A stretch of 64,000 nucleotides of DNA, from NCBI RefSeq assembly GCF_017353255.1, contig NZ_JAFMYU010000001.1, positions 1 to 64,000 of the forward strand, in the 5' to 3' direction. The notes beneath the pieces are model-generated. The model was given only the letters and a program-made list of their open reading frames with translations. It was not told the origin of the DNA and ran no database searches. Origin of the DNA: Fibrella aquatilis (lineage in GTDB: Bacteria; Bacteroidota; Bacteroidia; Cytophagales; Spirosomataceae). A program made the translations under genes and the position numbers. Below, piece after piece: positions 45,385 through 52,829 of the stretch; the first letter of the stretch is position 1; each line of letters opens with the position of its first letter.

Positions 45385-47490
45385 CTATACCATTCTCAGC
45401 AATACCGAACTGCGGCCGGGTACTACGAAGGGGGTTTTCACGTCGATGCGCTTGCCGGACTCTACTTCGCCGGCGGCGGTGTCTACGATCACTTCGTAGT
45501 GCGTCCGCGACTTGTGGGGGGCGGGCAGCGTAAAGGGAATTTCGCCCCAGTAGCTGTTCATGACCCAGAGCAGCTTGCTCTTGCCTTCGTCGGTGTCGCT
45601 GATCTGCTGTCCTGTTTCATCCTGCTCTTCTACCCGTGCTCCGTCGATCCAGAGGGCCAGACAGCGGGTGTCGGGGTTGGCGTAGTCTTCGGGCGTAAAA
45701 GGCTGACCATCAGGCCGTAGCCAATCGATTTCTTCCTGCAAATAGAACTTGCGGCGGTTTAGCAGCGGGTACTTCTGGCGCACGGCAATCAGCTGACTGG
45801 TGTAGTCGAAGAGGGCCTGGTTTTTATCATCCCAGTTCCAGTTGAACCAGCTGATCTCACTGTCTTGGTTGTAGCCGTTGTTGTTGCCATGCTGAGTACG
45901 GCCATATTCGTCGCCCATCATAAACATGGGCGCGCCCTGACTGAGTAGGAGGGTGGTGAGGAAATTACGTTTCTGCTGTTCGCGGGCGGCGTTGATGGCG
46001 GGGTCGTCGGTGGGGCCTTCGGCGCCCATGTTCCAGCTTTCGTTGTTGCTTTCGCCGTCGTTGTTATTCTCGCCGTTGGCCTCGTTATGCTTTTCGTTAT
46101 AACTGACCAGGTCGTTGAGCGTGAAGCCATCGTGCGCGATGATGAAGTTGACGCTGTTGCCCGGTCCGCGGCCATCGGCGTAGAGGTCGGGGCTGCCCAG
46201 GGTGCGCAGGGTCATTTCGTGGGCCAGGCCTTCGTCGCCTTTCCAGAACTTCCGCACACAGTCGCGGTATTTACCGTTCCACTCAGACCAGCGCACCGGA
46301 AACTGCCCCACATGATACGAGCCAATGTCCCAGGGTTCGGCAATGAGCTTCACCTGACTCAAGATCGGGTCCTGGTTGGCCGTATCCAGAAACGACGACA
46401 CGTTGTCGCCCAGGTTGCGAATCAGGGCCGAGGCCAGGTCGAACCGGAAGCCGTCGACGTGCATTTCCTGTACCCAGTAGCGCAGGCTATCCATCACCAG
46501 CCGCAGCGTTTGGGCGTGGGTCAGGTTAAACGTGTTGCCTGTGCCCGTGTGGTTCATGTAATACTGCGGGTCTTCGGGTACAGTATGGTAGTACACACGG
46601 TTGTCGATGCCCTTAAACGACAGCGTAGGCCCAAATTGGTTGCCCTCTGAGGTATGGTTATAGACCACATCGAGGATCACTTCGATACCCGCTTCGTGCA
46701 GGTTTTTTACCATCTGCTTGAACTCATGCACCACGTTGTCGCTGGATGCATAGCCGTTGTGGGGCGCAAAAAAACCGATGCTGTTATATCCCCAGTAGCT
46801 TTCGTTGCTAAACTGATGCACCGGCAACAGTTCGATAGACGTGATGCCCAGCTTCTTGAAATAGTCGATGGCTTCGGGCGTACCCAGGGCGGCGTAGCTC
46901 CCGCGAATGGACTCGTCGATGGTGGGGTGCTGGAAGGTAAAGCCCTTCACGTGCATCTCATACACCACCGATTTGTGCATGGCCGTACGCGGCGCTTTGT
47001 CGTCGGCCCAGTCAAACTCAGTCGAGTCGATGACCACGCTTTTAGGGGCCACCTTGCCACTGTCGACATCGCTCATGAGCATGAACCGGTCGTCGGCATC
47101 AGATGTATAGTCGTAGCCCAGCGCATCGTTTTCACCGCCTACCACGCCGTGAATTTCGCGGGCGTAGGGGTCGAGCAGGAGCTTGTTGGCGTTGAAATAA
47201 TGGCCTTCTTCGGGGGCGTAGGGGCCATCAACGCGATAGCCATAGAGTTGCCCGGCCTTGATGCCTTCGAGGTAGATATGCCAGACGTTTTCGGTCTTTT
47301 CGGTCAGCTCGATCCGGTGGGTTTCGCGCTCACCGCGTTTCGAGGAAAACAGGCATAGCGACACGCCCGTGGCATTTTCGGAGTAAATAGAGAAGTTAAC
47401 GCCCTGTTCATCGACAGTGGCACCCAGCGGGTAAGGCTGGCCCGGCCGCGACGGTATGGTGGCCGTCGAAGCGTGAGGAGAAGTTGTCAT
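45385..47490 (-). CDS. glgX: Glycogen debranching enzyme (isoamylase type)
   Basis: 701 residues, GH13 subfamily 11. N-terminal CBM48 (PYPLGATVDEQGVNFSIYSENA), then the barrel with VYNHTSEG, nucleophile DGFRFDLASAL, acid IAEPWD and IAHDGFTLNDLVSYN. Hydrolyses alpha-1,6 branches of limit-dextrin. Length typical. Single gene; promoter region to the right. Confidence 0.93.
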   Translation of the reverse strand: MTTSPHASTATIPSRPGQPYPLGATVDEQGVNFSIYSENATGVSLCLFSSKRGERETHRIELTEKTENVWHIYLEGIKAGQLYGYRVDGPYAPEEGHYFNANKLLLDPYAREIHGVVGGENDALGYDYTSDADDRFMLMSDVDSGKVAPKSVVIDSTEFDWADDKAPRTAMHKSVVYEMHVKGFTFQHPTIDESIRGSYAALGTPEAIDYFKKLGITSIELLPVHQFSNESYWGYNSIGFFAPHNGYASSDNVVHEFKQMVKNLHEAGIEVILDVVYNHTSEGNQFGPTLSFKGIDNRVYYHTVPEDPQYYMNHTGTGNTFNLTHAQTLRLVMDSLRYWVQEMHVDGFRFDLASALIRNLGDNVSSFLDTANQDPILSQVKLIAEPWDIGSYHVGQFPVRWSEWNGKYRDCVRKFWKGDEGLAHEMTLRTLGSPDLYADGRGPGNSVNFIIAHDGFTLNDLVSYNEKHNEANGENNNDGESNNESWNMGAEGPTDDPAINAAREQQKRNFLTTLLLSQGAPMFMMGDEYGRTQHGNNNGYNQDSEISWFNWNWDDKNQALFDYTSQLIAVRQKYPLLNRRKFYLQEEIDWLRPDGQPFTPEDYANPDTRCLALWIDGARVEEQDETGQQISDTDEGKSKLLWVMNSYWGEIPFTLPAPHKSRTHYEVIVDTAAGEVESGKRIDVKTPFVVPGRSSVLLRMV

Positions 47491-47750
47491 AACGGTTGTT
47501 GTAAATGGTATAGAGTACCACAGATTAAACCGATTTCGGGGCGAAATGTTGGGATGGAGGACGATGGGAGGCTAGATTATGACCGTTGTCTTGACCAGGC
47601 GACCCTGGCCTGTGTCTCCACAGGCCTACGCTTGCGTCAGCAATGCAAAACCATTTTGTCGAAAGAAGATACAATATTTTTCGAAGGGTGATGCGTCCGA
47701 AGCCTGGAGCACGAAGCTGTTTTAGTAACGTTCAGAAGCGTTTACCCCTA
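47491..47750. other. Intergenic region with two small hairpins and TACGCTTGCGTCAGCAA
   Basis: CCAGGcgacCCTGG (47595-47608) overlaps the 8-bp perfect hairpin GGCCTGTG-TCTC-CACAGGCC (47607-47626), which is directly followed by the recurring motif TACGCTTGCGTCAGCAA (47627-47643). No gene seen. The glgX promoter should be in its left part. Confidence 0.55.
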
Positions 47751-47787
47751 AAAACAAAAAAGCCTGCACTCAATGAGCGCAGGCTTT
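47751..47787 (-). terminator. Intrinsic terminator of the DUF2383 gene
   Basis: AGCCTGC (47761-47767) pairs with GCAGGCT (47779-47785); on the minus strand the stem is followed by a T-rich run. It is 17 bp past the stop of the leftward DUF2383 gene. Confidence 0.75.
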
Positions 47788-47803
47788 CCGATCCCACCAT
47801 TCA

Positions 47804-48259
47804 CTACACTACCAAAGCCAAGCGTCCCATTGTTGCATGGGCCGACTCGACTTTACTCTTCTGGCGGAGCAACAACTCACGAGTACTGGCCGCTACGTCG
47901 GTTTGCTCGAGCACACTTTTATATTCACTCAGGGCCTCAGCGTCGCCGCGTTGGCACTCTTCGGCTACTGCTTTGTCTGAACTACCCGACACGGCCGACT
48001 TAATGTTGATCCAGGCGCGGTGCAGGTCTGAAGCCAGGCTGGTGCCATTATCGGGATCACCACCCAAGGCGCGGATTTCGCGATCAAGCTCAGTGCCGAA
48101 TTCAGCGCGTTCCCGCGACTGGGCCAGAAACAGGCTCTTCAGTTCGGCGTCTTTTACATTCTCAGCGGCCTCCTGGTAGCCTTTCTCGGCGTCATGGGCG
48201 CTGGTCAACAGTTTGTTCAGTTGGTCGAGGATTTCACCCCGGGTTTCTTTCACGTTCAT
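47804..48259 (-). CDS. PA2169/DUF2383 four-helix-bundle protein
   Basis: 151 residues. ILDQLNKLLTSAHDAEKGYQEAAENV and later LLLRQKSKVESAH fit the ferritin-like PA2169 family, with Glu and His positions compatible with metal binding. Stress-associated in many bacteria. ATG 48259 is used; the ORF opens at a TTG 21 bp earlier. Confidence 0.83.
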   Translation of the reverse strand: MNVKETRGEILDQLNKLLTSAHDAEKGYQEAAENVKDAELKSLFLAQSRERAEFGTELDREIRALGGDPDNGTSLASDLHRAWINIKSAVSGSSDKAVAEECQRGDAEALSEYKSVLEQTDVAASTRELLLRQKSKVESAHATMGRLALVV

Positions 48260-48363
48260 AACGGAATTTGTTTTTGTCAATTAACAGAAGATTGTCATCT
48301 AAATGCAGCTTATCGACAAATGAATGACAATTTGTTTCTATTAATTGTTTACTTTTTATTGAT

Positions 48364-48708
48364 TTACTTTTTTTGTGGATCGTGCCCCCAATTTTTCAGA
48401 GAATAAAGCCAGTTACTGCCTTCAACTTCGGCTGGTTTCTGGGCTGAATGACGCTTCACGTAGCTAATTACTTTGTGCATGTGTACGTAATCATCATCAG
48501 TAAGCTCAGCCTGCTTCTTGTGCAGAATCTCGATAATCTTTTTGCCAGACTGATGACCGGTCGACTCTGACGCACCATCTTTCTTTTGGCCTACTTCCTT
48601 TGACTCCGGCGTGTCAAGCCACTTCTCTATGGCAGCTGGGGTCATGTTTACTGCTTCCTTGAAATCGGCGTAAACCTGTTTTTGGTCGTCGGCGTGTTGC
48701 GCTGCCAT
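48364..48708 (-). CDS. DUF3140 family protein
   Basis: 114 residues. WLDTPESKEVGQKKDG, HQSGKKIIEIL and the end NWLYSLKNWGHDP are diagnostic of DUF3140 (DNA-binding-like stress protein). Follows the OmpA gene in the same direction, separated by a terminator. Confidence 0.9.
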   Translation of the reverse strand: MAAQHADDQKQVYADFKEAVNMTPAAIEKWLDTPESKEVGQKKDGASESTGHQSGKKIIEILHKKQAELTDDDYVHMHKVISYVKRHSAQKPAEVEGSNWLYSLKNWGHDPQKK

Positions 48709-48710
48709 AG

Positions 48711-48744
48711 TAAAAAATGGCGCAGGTATTTATCTCCTGCGCCA
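48711..48744 (-). terminator. Intrinsic terminator of the OmpA gene
   Basis: TGGCGCAGG (48718-48726) pairs with CCTGCGCCA (48736-48744); the minus-strand transcript then reads a run of six T residues. It is 12 bp after the OmpA stop. Confidence 0.8.
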
Positions 48745-48756
48745 ATAATTAGGTGA

Positions 48757-49464
48757 TTATTCTACTTTGCCAGCTTTGGCATCGTTTTTCAACTTGTCAT
48801 TCGCGAATACAGCAATATCAACGCGGCGATTTTTTGCCCGGCCAGCTTCTGTCGAATTGTCGGCAACGGGTTGCGATTCACCATACCCTTTTTCGTCAAT
48901 TCGCGCACCTCTCACACCTAATGATTGCAGGTAAGAGGCAACGGCATCGGCCCGTTGTTTCGATAATTTCAGGTTGTAATCATCTGGTCCCTGAGCGTCG
49001 GCATGGCCTTCAATGACAAGGTCCGTGTCGGGGTATTTATCCAACGTTTTGGCAAAATCGGTCAACTGACGTTTAGTGGCATCCTTCAGGTCATACTTGT
49101 TGACATCGAACAGGATATCGGAGTTGAACGTGATCTTGATGCCTTCGCCTACCCGTTCTACAGTAGCGTTGGGCAGATCGCGCTTCAGTTCTTCGGCTTG
49201 CTTATCCATCCGACGACCGATAACGGCCCCTGCGGCCCCACCCACGGTAGCACCCAATATGGCACCCAATACAGTGTTGCCCGATTTGCGGCCAATAACG
49301 CCACCCACCACGGCCCCTGATGCGGCTCCGATGCCGGCTCCGCGTTGAGTCTTGTTGGTGTTCTTTTTAACAGATTTACAACTCGTCAGCACATCGCTGG
49401 CGGTAAGGCTCGTAAGCAACAGCAAAGCAATGGCTGTGTTACGATTGATGATGAAGTTGGACAT
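48757..49464 (-). CDS. OmpA-family lipoprotein with glycine zipper
   Basis: 235 residues. Lipobox LTSC (Cys about 29), a glycine-zipper segment (GAGIGAASGAVVGGVIG and GAILGATVGGAAGAVIG) likely to insert in the membrane, then an OmpA peptidoglycan-binding domain (ILFDVNKYDL, VIEGHADAQG, NLKLSKQRADAVASYL, NRRVDI). Anchors the outer membrane to the wall. Confidence 0.9.
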   Translation of the reverse strand: MSNFIINRNTAIALLLLTSLTASDVLTSCKSVKKNTNKTQRGAGIGAASGAVVGGVIGRKSGNTVLGAILGATVGGAAGAVIGRRMDKQAEELKRDLPNATVERVGEGIKITFNSDILFDVNKYDLKDATKRQLTDFAKTLDKYPDTDLVIEGHADAQGPDDYNLKLSKQRADAVASYLQSLGVRGARIDEKGYGESQPVADNSTEAGRAKNRRVDIAVFANDKLKNDAKAGKVE

Positions 49465-49709
49465 AGCGTTGTGAATTGTTCACTCATCTATTAGCCAAAA
49501 CACGTACCAACACCGGATCAGCCACTGCAAATTGCCAGTAGCAACAAGGCTTAAGCCCTACTAATCAGCTAGTTATTAGTATATAAAATAAGTCTAGTAG
49601 GTTGTCGGTGTTTTACATTGGTAGCCAGATGCATAGCGTATGGTCGACAAAATGGGGAATTAGTTCTACGTAGTATGTGGAGTAATAGTACCCGTACTAA
49701 AGCCGATTG

Positions 49710-50462
49710 TCAGACTAGCACGGTAAGCCCCGCAGCCTGGTAGGCATCGATCAAAGCTGGTGGGGCTTCTACATCGGTGATGAGCGTCTGGACCAGGCTC
49801 AAGGGCGCAAAGTGGAAGTAGCTGTTCTTCTCCAGCTTCGACGAGTCGCAGAGGAGGTATGTATGGGTAGCCTGCTGTGCCATGGCCAATGCCGTGCTGG
49901 CCTCATACTCGCTATTAGCACTCAGTCCGTTAGCCACCGATACGCCGTCGACACCAATAAAAGCCCTTGTGGCCCGGTACTGCCGCATGTGCCAGTCGGC
50001 CATGAGGCCATGTACGGCCTGCCGCCCGGCATCTAACTCACCCCCCACCAGATTCACCTTCACCACCGACCCGATCAGTTCGGCCACGACAGGTAACGAG
50101 TTAGTAATGACCTGGATACGCTTATGGCGAATGAATTGGCACACCTGGAAAACGGTGCTGCCACAGTCGAGGAACACACTGTCGCCATCGGTTAGGGTGT
50201 CGGCAGCGAGGCGGGCAATGTGCGTTTTTTGTTCGACCCGCTGCGCTACTTTATTCTCGAACCGAACCGGGTTGTTGGCCAGATCGAGGCGCATGGCCCC
50301 GCCGCGGGTGCGATATAGCAACCCCTGCCCGGCGAGTTCGATCAGGTCGCGCCGCACGGTCATGTCCGACGTTTGTAGCAACAAGGCTAGTTCATGCACG
50401 TCGGCAGTGCCCGCCTGCTCAAGAGTTTGCAGAATTAAGCGCTTACGGTGTTGAAAATTCAT
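49710..50462 (-). CDS. DeoR family transcriptional regulator
   Basis: 250 residues. HTH at about 5-57 (TSDMTVRRDLIELAGQGLLYRTRGGA) and a DeoR-type sugar-phosphate sensor (FLDCGSTVFQVCQF, ITNSLPVV, LVGGELDAGRQAVHG). The ORF extends to 50924 on this strand, antisense to NudK, but ATG 50462 starts the family. Divergent from nudK with a 45-bp gap containing direct repeats. Confidence 0.9.
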   Translation of the reverse strand: MNFQHRKRLILQTLEQAGTADVHELALLLQTSDMTVRRDLIELAGQGLLYRTRGGAMRLDLANNPVRFENKVAQRVEQKTHIARLAADTLTDGDSVFLDCGSTVFQVCQFIRHKRIQVITNSLPVVAELIGSVVKVNLVGGELDAGRQAVHGLMADWHMRQYRATRAFIGVDGVSVANGLSANSEYEASTALAMAQQATHTYLLCDSSKLEKNSYFHFAPLSLVQTLITDVEAPPALIDAYQAAGLTVLV

Positions 50463-50482
50463 TAGGATAGGCTTCTTTTGCT

Positions 50483-50513
50483 CAAAAATAAACATATCTA
50501 AACAAAAATGAAC
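50483..50513. promoter_or_regulatory. Direct repeats in the DeoR-nudK gap
   Basis: CAAAAATAAAC (50483-50493) and CAAAAATGAAC (50503-50513) are direct repeats 20 bp apart, one reaching into the nudK ATG. They could be DeoR operator half-sites; on the minus strand TATTTTTG also matches a -7 box for deoR. Confidence 0.4.
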
Positions 50514-51098
50514 GAAACTGTTGCCCCAGCTATCCGTATTACAGATGAGAAGCTGCTCTCCGACAACTGGTACATACTGAAACGCTACACCTTCGACTAC
50601 CAGCAGAAGAACGGCGAGTGGATCACGCAGCAGCGGGAGGCCTATGACCGCGGTAACGGAGCCACGGTACTGCTCTACAACCCGGAAGCCGACACCGTGA
50701 TTCTGACACGGCAGTTTCGTCTGCCTACCTACGTCAACGGTAACCCCACGGGCATGCTGATCGAAACCTGCGCGGGTCTGCTCGACAATGACCACCCCGA
50801 CTATGCTATTCGGCGGGAGATGGAGGAAGAAACGGGCTACCAGATCACCGATGTGCAAAAAGTGCTGGAGGCTTACATGAGTCCCGGTTCGGTGACGGAA
50901 AAACTGTTTTTCTACATTGCCCACTATAGCGCCAACACGGCCCGGCAGGGTGGGGGAGGCGTAGATGAAGAGGAGATCGAGGTGCTTGAACTGCCGCTGT
51001 CACAAGCCATGCGCATGATTCAGACCGGCGAGATCATGGACGGCAAAACGATCATGCTATTGTATTACTTGACAATCAACCAGTTAAACAAGAAATAA
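50508..51098 (+). CDS. nudK: NUDIX hydrolase, NudK/AdpP type
   Basis: 196 residues. Nudix box region GLLDNDHPDYAI-RREMEEETGY; the Glu expected five residues into the box (DNDE in NudK) is His here. N-terminal extension (WYILKRYTFDYQQ) and MSPGSVTEKLFFYIA as in NudK, a GDP-mannose/ADP-sugar pyrophosphatase. Followed after 1 bp by a DUF4406-like gene. Probably repressed by the divergent DeoR protein. Confidence 0.85.
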   Translation: MNETVAPAIRITDEKLLSDNWYILKRYTFDYQQKNGEWITQQREAYDRGNGATVLLYNPEADTVILTRQFRLPTYVNGNPTGMLIETCAGLLDNDHPDYAIRREMEEETGYQITDVQKVLEAYMSPGSVTEKLFFYIAHYSANTARQGGGGVDEEEIEVLELPLSQAMRMIQTGEIMDGKTIMLLYYLTINQLNKK

Positions 51099-51099
51099 T

Positions 51100-51471
51100 A
51101 TGATGATTCTGATCGCTGCCCCCTATCGGGGTGGCACCAACGATGATCCGGCGCTGATGGCCCAAAATCTGGCTCACCTGGAATCGGTAGCCCTACCGCT
51201 GTTTCGGGCGGGGCATTTGCCTATGATTGGCGAATGGGTTGCCCTGCCTCTGATTCGACTGGGTGGGTCAACGAAGCCTGGTGATGCCGTTTGGAACGAA
51301 ATACAGTATCCGGTGGCGCATCAGTTGCTCGACAAGTGCGATGCGGTGCTACGGTTGGAGGGGGCTTCGGCAGGTGCTGACAATGACGTGAAACTAGCCC
51401 AGGAGCGCGGGATTCCCGTTTATTTTTCACTCCGTGACGTGCCAGGTGTGGCCGGTGCTAAATCGGCTTGA
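51100..51471 (+). CDS. DUF4406-like (nucleoside 2-deoxyribosyltransferase fold) protein
   Basis: 123 residues. ILIAAPYRG start, Ser/Gly-rich LEGASAGADNDVKLAQERGIPVYFSL end: a Rossmann-like fold of the DUF4406/NDT class. Nucleoside or sugar-nucleotide salvage is plausible alongside NudK. Immediately follows nudK. Confidence 0.75.
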   Translation: MMILIAAPYRGGTNDDPALMAQNLAHLESVALPLFRAGHLPMIGEWVALPLIRLGGSTKPGDAVWNEIQYPVAHQLLDKCDAVLRLEGASAGADNDVKLAQERGIPVYFSLRDVPGVAGAKSA

Positions 51472-51550
51472 TAACCACCGAAAACGGAACGTAGCGCGTT
51501 GTGGCGGTGTTTTTTAAGTACACTTCTCAACGTTTCTCAATTCGTTTTTC

Positions 51551-52741
51551 ATGCTCAAACTCACCTTGTTGTCGGTTCTTTTTGGGCTGACTGCACTGGC
51601 ACCATCAGCCTGTCGCCAATCGGCGCAGCCTGAGGCGGCGGCCACCCCGGCACGTACCCTGATTGACGCCCAACTGTTGGGCACCTACACGTCTGATCAG
51701 CTTAGAAATCGCTATAACGGCGCCACCTCGTTTCTGCGGCTGCTTACCCGCTACGGCATCCGGGCCTACAAACTCACCTACCATACCACCAATACCGACG
51801 GCAAGGCTGTAACAGCTTCGGGTGCGGTGTTGGTACCTATGACGACTGACTCGCTGCCCCTGATCAGCATGCAGCATGGCACCATCAGCGGCGACGACCA
51901 GGCGCCGTCGTACTACAAATCAAGCAGCGAAGCGTATCAGTTTGGGTCCGTATTTTCATCCGTGGGCTACATCGTGGCCGCACCGGACTACATCGGCTAC
52001 GGGGCTTCAAACAACCTGCCACACCCCTACGAACACAACCGGAGTCTAGGGCAAGCGTCACTCGACATGCTTCGGGCGACAAAAGAGTTTTTGGCCGATC
52101 AGAAAACAAACTGGAACGGTCGGCTCTACACAGCGGGGTATTCAGAAGGCGGCTATGCCACCATGGCCCTGCAAAAGAAACTGGAAGAAGAGGCCCCGAC
52201 GGAATTCAACCTTGTGGCGTCGAGCGTGGGGGCGGGTGCTTACGATAAGCCCGCGTTTATGCGCTACATCGTGGGCAACAAAACGCAGGGCAGCATCGAT
52301 TATAACCGGCTGTATTTGTGGGTGTTACTAACCTACGACCGCGTCTATGGCTTAAACCGTCCGGCGTCTTACTATTTCAAGGAACCCTATGCCAGCCGCG
52401 TGAAAGCCAACGCCCAGGGGGCGCTCATCAACGTGAGCTTCAATGAAGCCCTCACCGACGAGTTTAAGACGGCTGTGCAAAACGGTACCGACGCAGCCTT
52501 CATCAAGGCCGTGCAGGACAACGACATCCACGACTGGAAACTCCGTACGCCCACCCGACTCTACCACGGCGACGCCGACAATACGGTGTTTTTTTTCAAC
52601 TCCCAAAATGCCTACGACGCCATGCAGCGCCGTGGCGCCACCAACGTGTCGCTCTACCGCCTGCGCGGTCGTACCCACGCCACCGGCATCATCGACTTCG
52701 TCCTCGGCACGTTTGACTTCTTCGGCGGGCGTGGGGTGTAG
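51551..52741 (+). CDS. Secreted alpha/beta hydrolase lipoprotein (secretory-lipase-like)
   Basis: 396 residues. A hydrophobic leader with lipobox-like PSAC (Cys about 21), then a large hydrolase. Nucleophile GYSEGGYAT; acid HGDADNTV; His near RGRTHATGI. VLVPMTTDSLPLISMQHGTISG resembles LIP-type esterases. Substrate unknown. Convergent with a phosphoesterase gene across a hairpin repeat. Confidence 0.83.
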   Translation: MLKLTLLSVLFGLTALAPSACRQSAQPEAAATPARTLIDAQLLGTYTSDQLRNRYNGATSFLRLLTRYGIRAYKLTYHTTNTDGKAVTASGAVLVPMTTDSLPLISMQHGTISGDDQAPSYYKSSSEAYQFGSVFSSVGYIVAAPDYIGYGASNNLPHPYEHNRSLGQASLDMLRATKEFLADQKTNWNGRLYTAGYSEGGYATMALQKKLEEEAPTEFNLVASSVGAGAYDKPAFMRYIVGNKTQGSIDYNRLYLWVLLTYDRVYGLNRPASYYFKEPYASRVKANAQGALINVSFNEALTDEFKTAVQNGTDAAFIKAVQDNDIHDWKLRTPTRLYHGDADNTVFFFNSQNAYDAMQRRGATNVSLYRLRGRTHATGIIDFVLGTFDFFGGRGV

Positions 52742-52747
52742 TAAAGG

Positions 52748-52820
52748 GAGTGGTAAACGGTGAGTGTTAAGTGCTGAGTGTTAAGCGACAACAGTACTTA
52801 CCACTCACCGTTTACCACTC
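52748..52820. terminator. Hairpin of GTGGTAAACG/GTGAGTG words between convergent genes
   Basis: Arms 52748-52776 and 52792-52820 (29 nt) pair with two mismatches, loop of 15. The words (GTGAGTG, TTAAGTG, CTGAGTG) have period 7. It can end both convergent transcripts. Confidence 0.8.
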
Positions 52821-52829
52821 ACCACTCAA

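Noticed and set aside
45337-47358. Large plus-strand ORFs opposite glgX
   Set aside because: Shadows of the GC-rich glgX gene; no domains.
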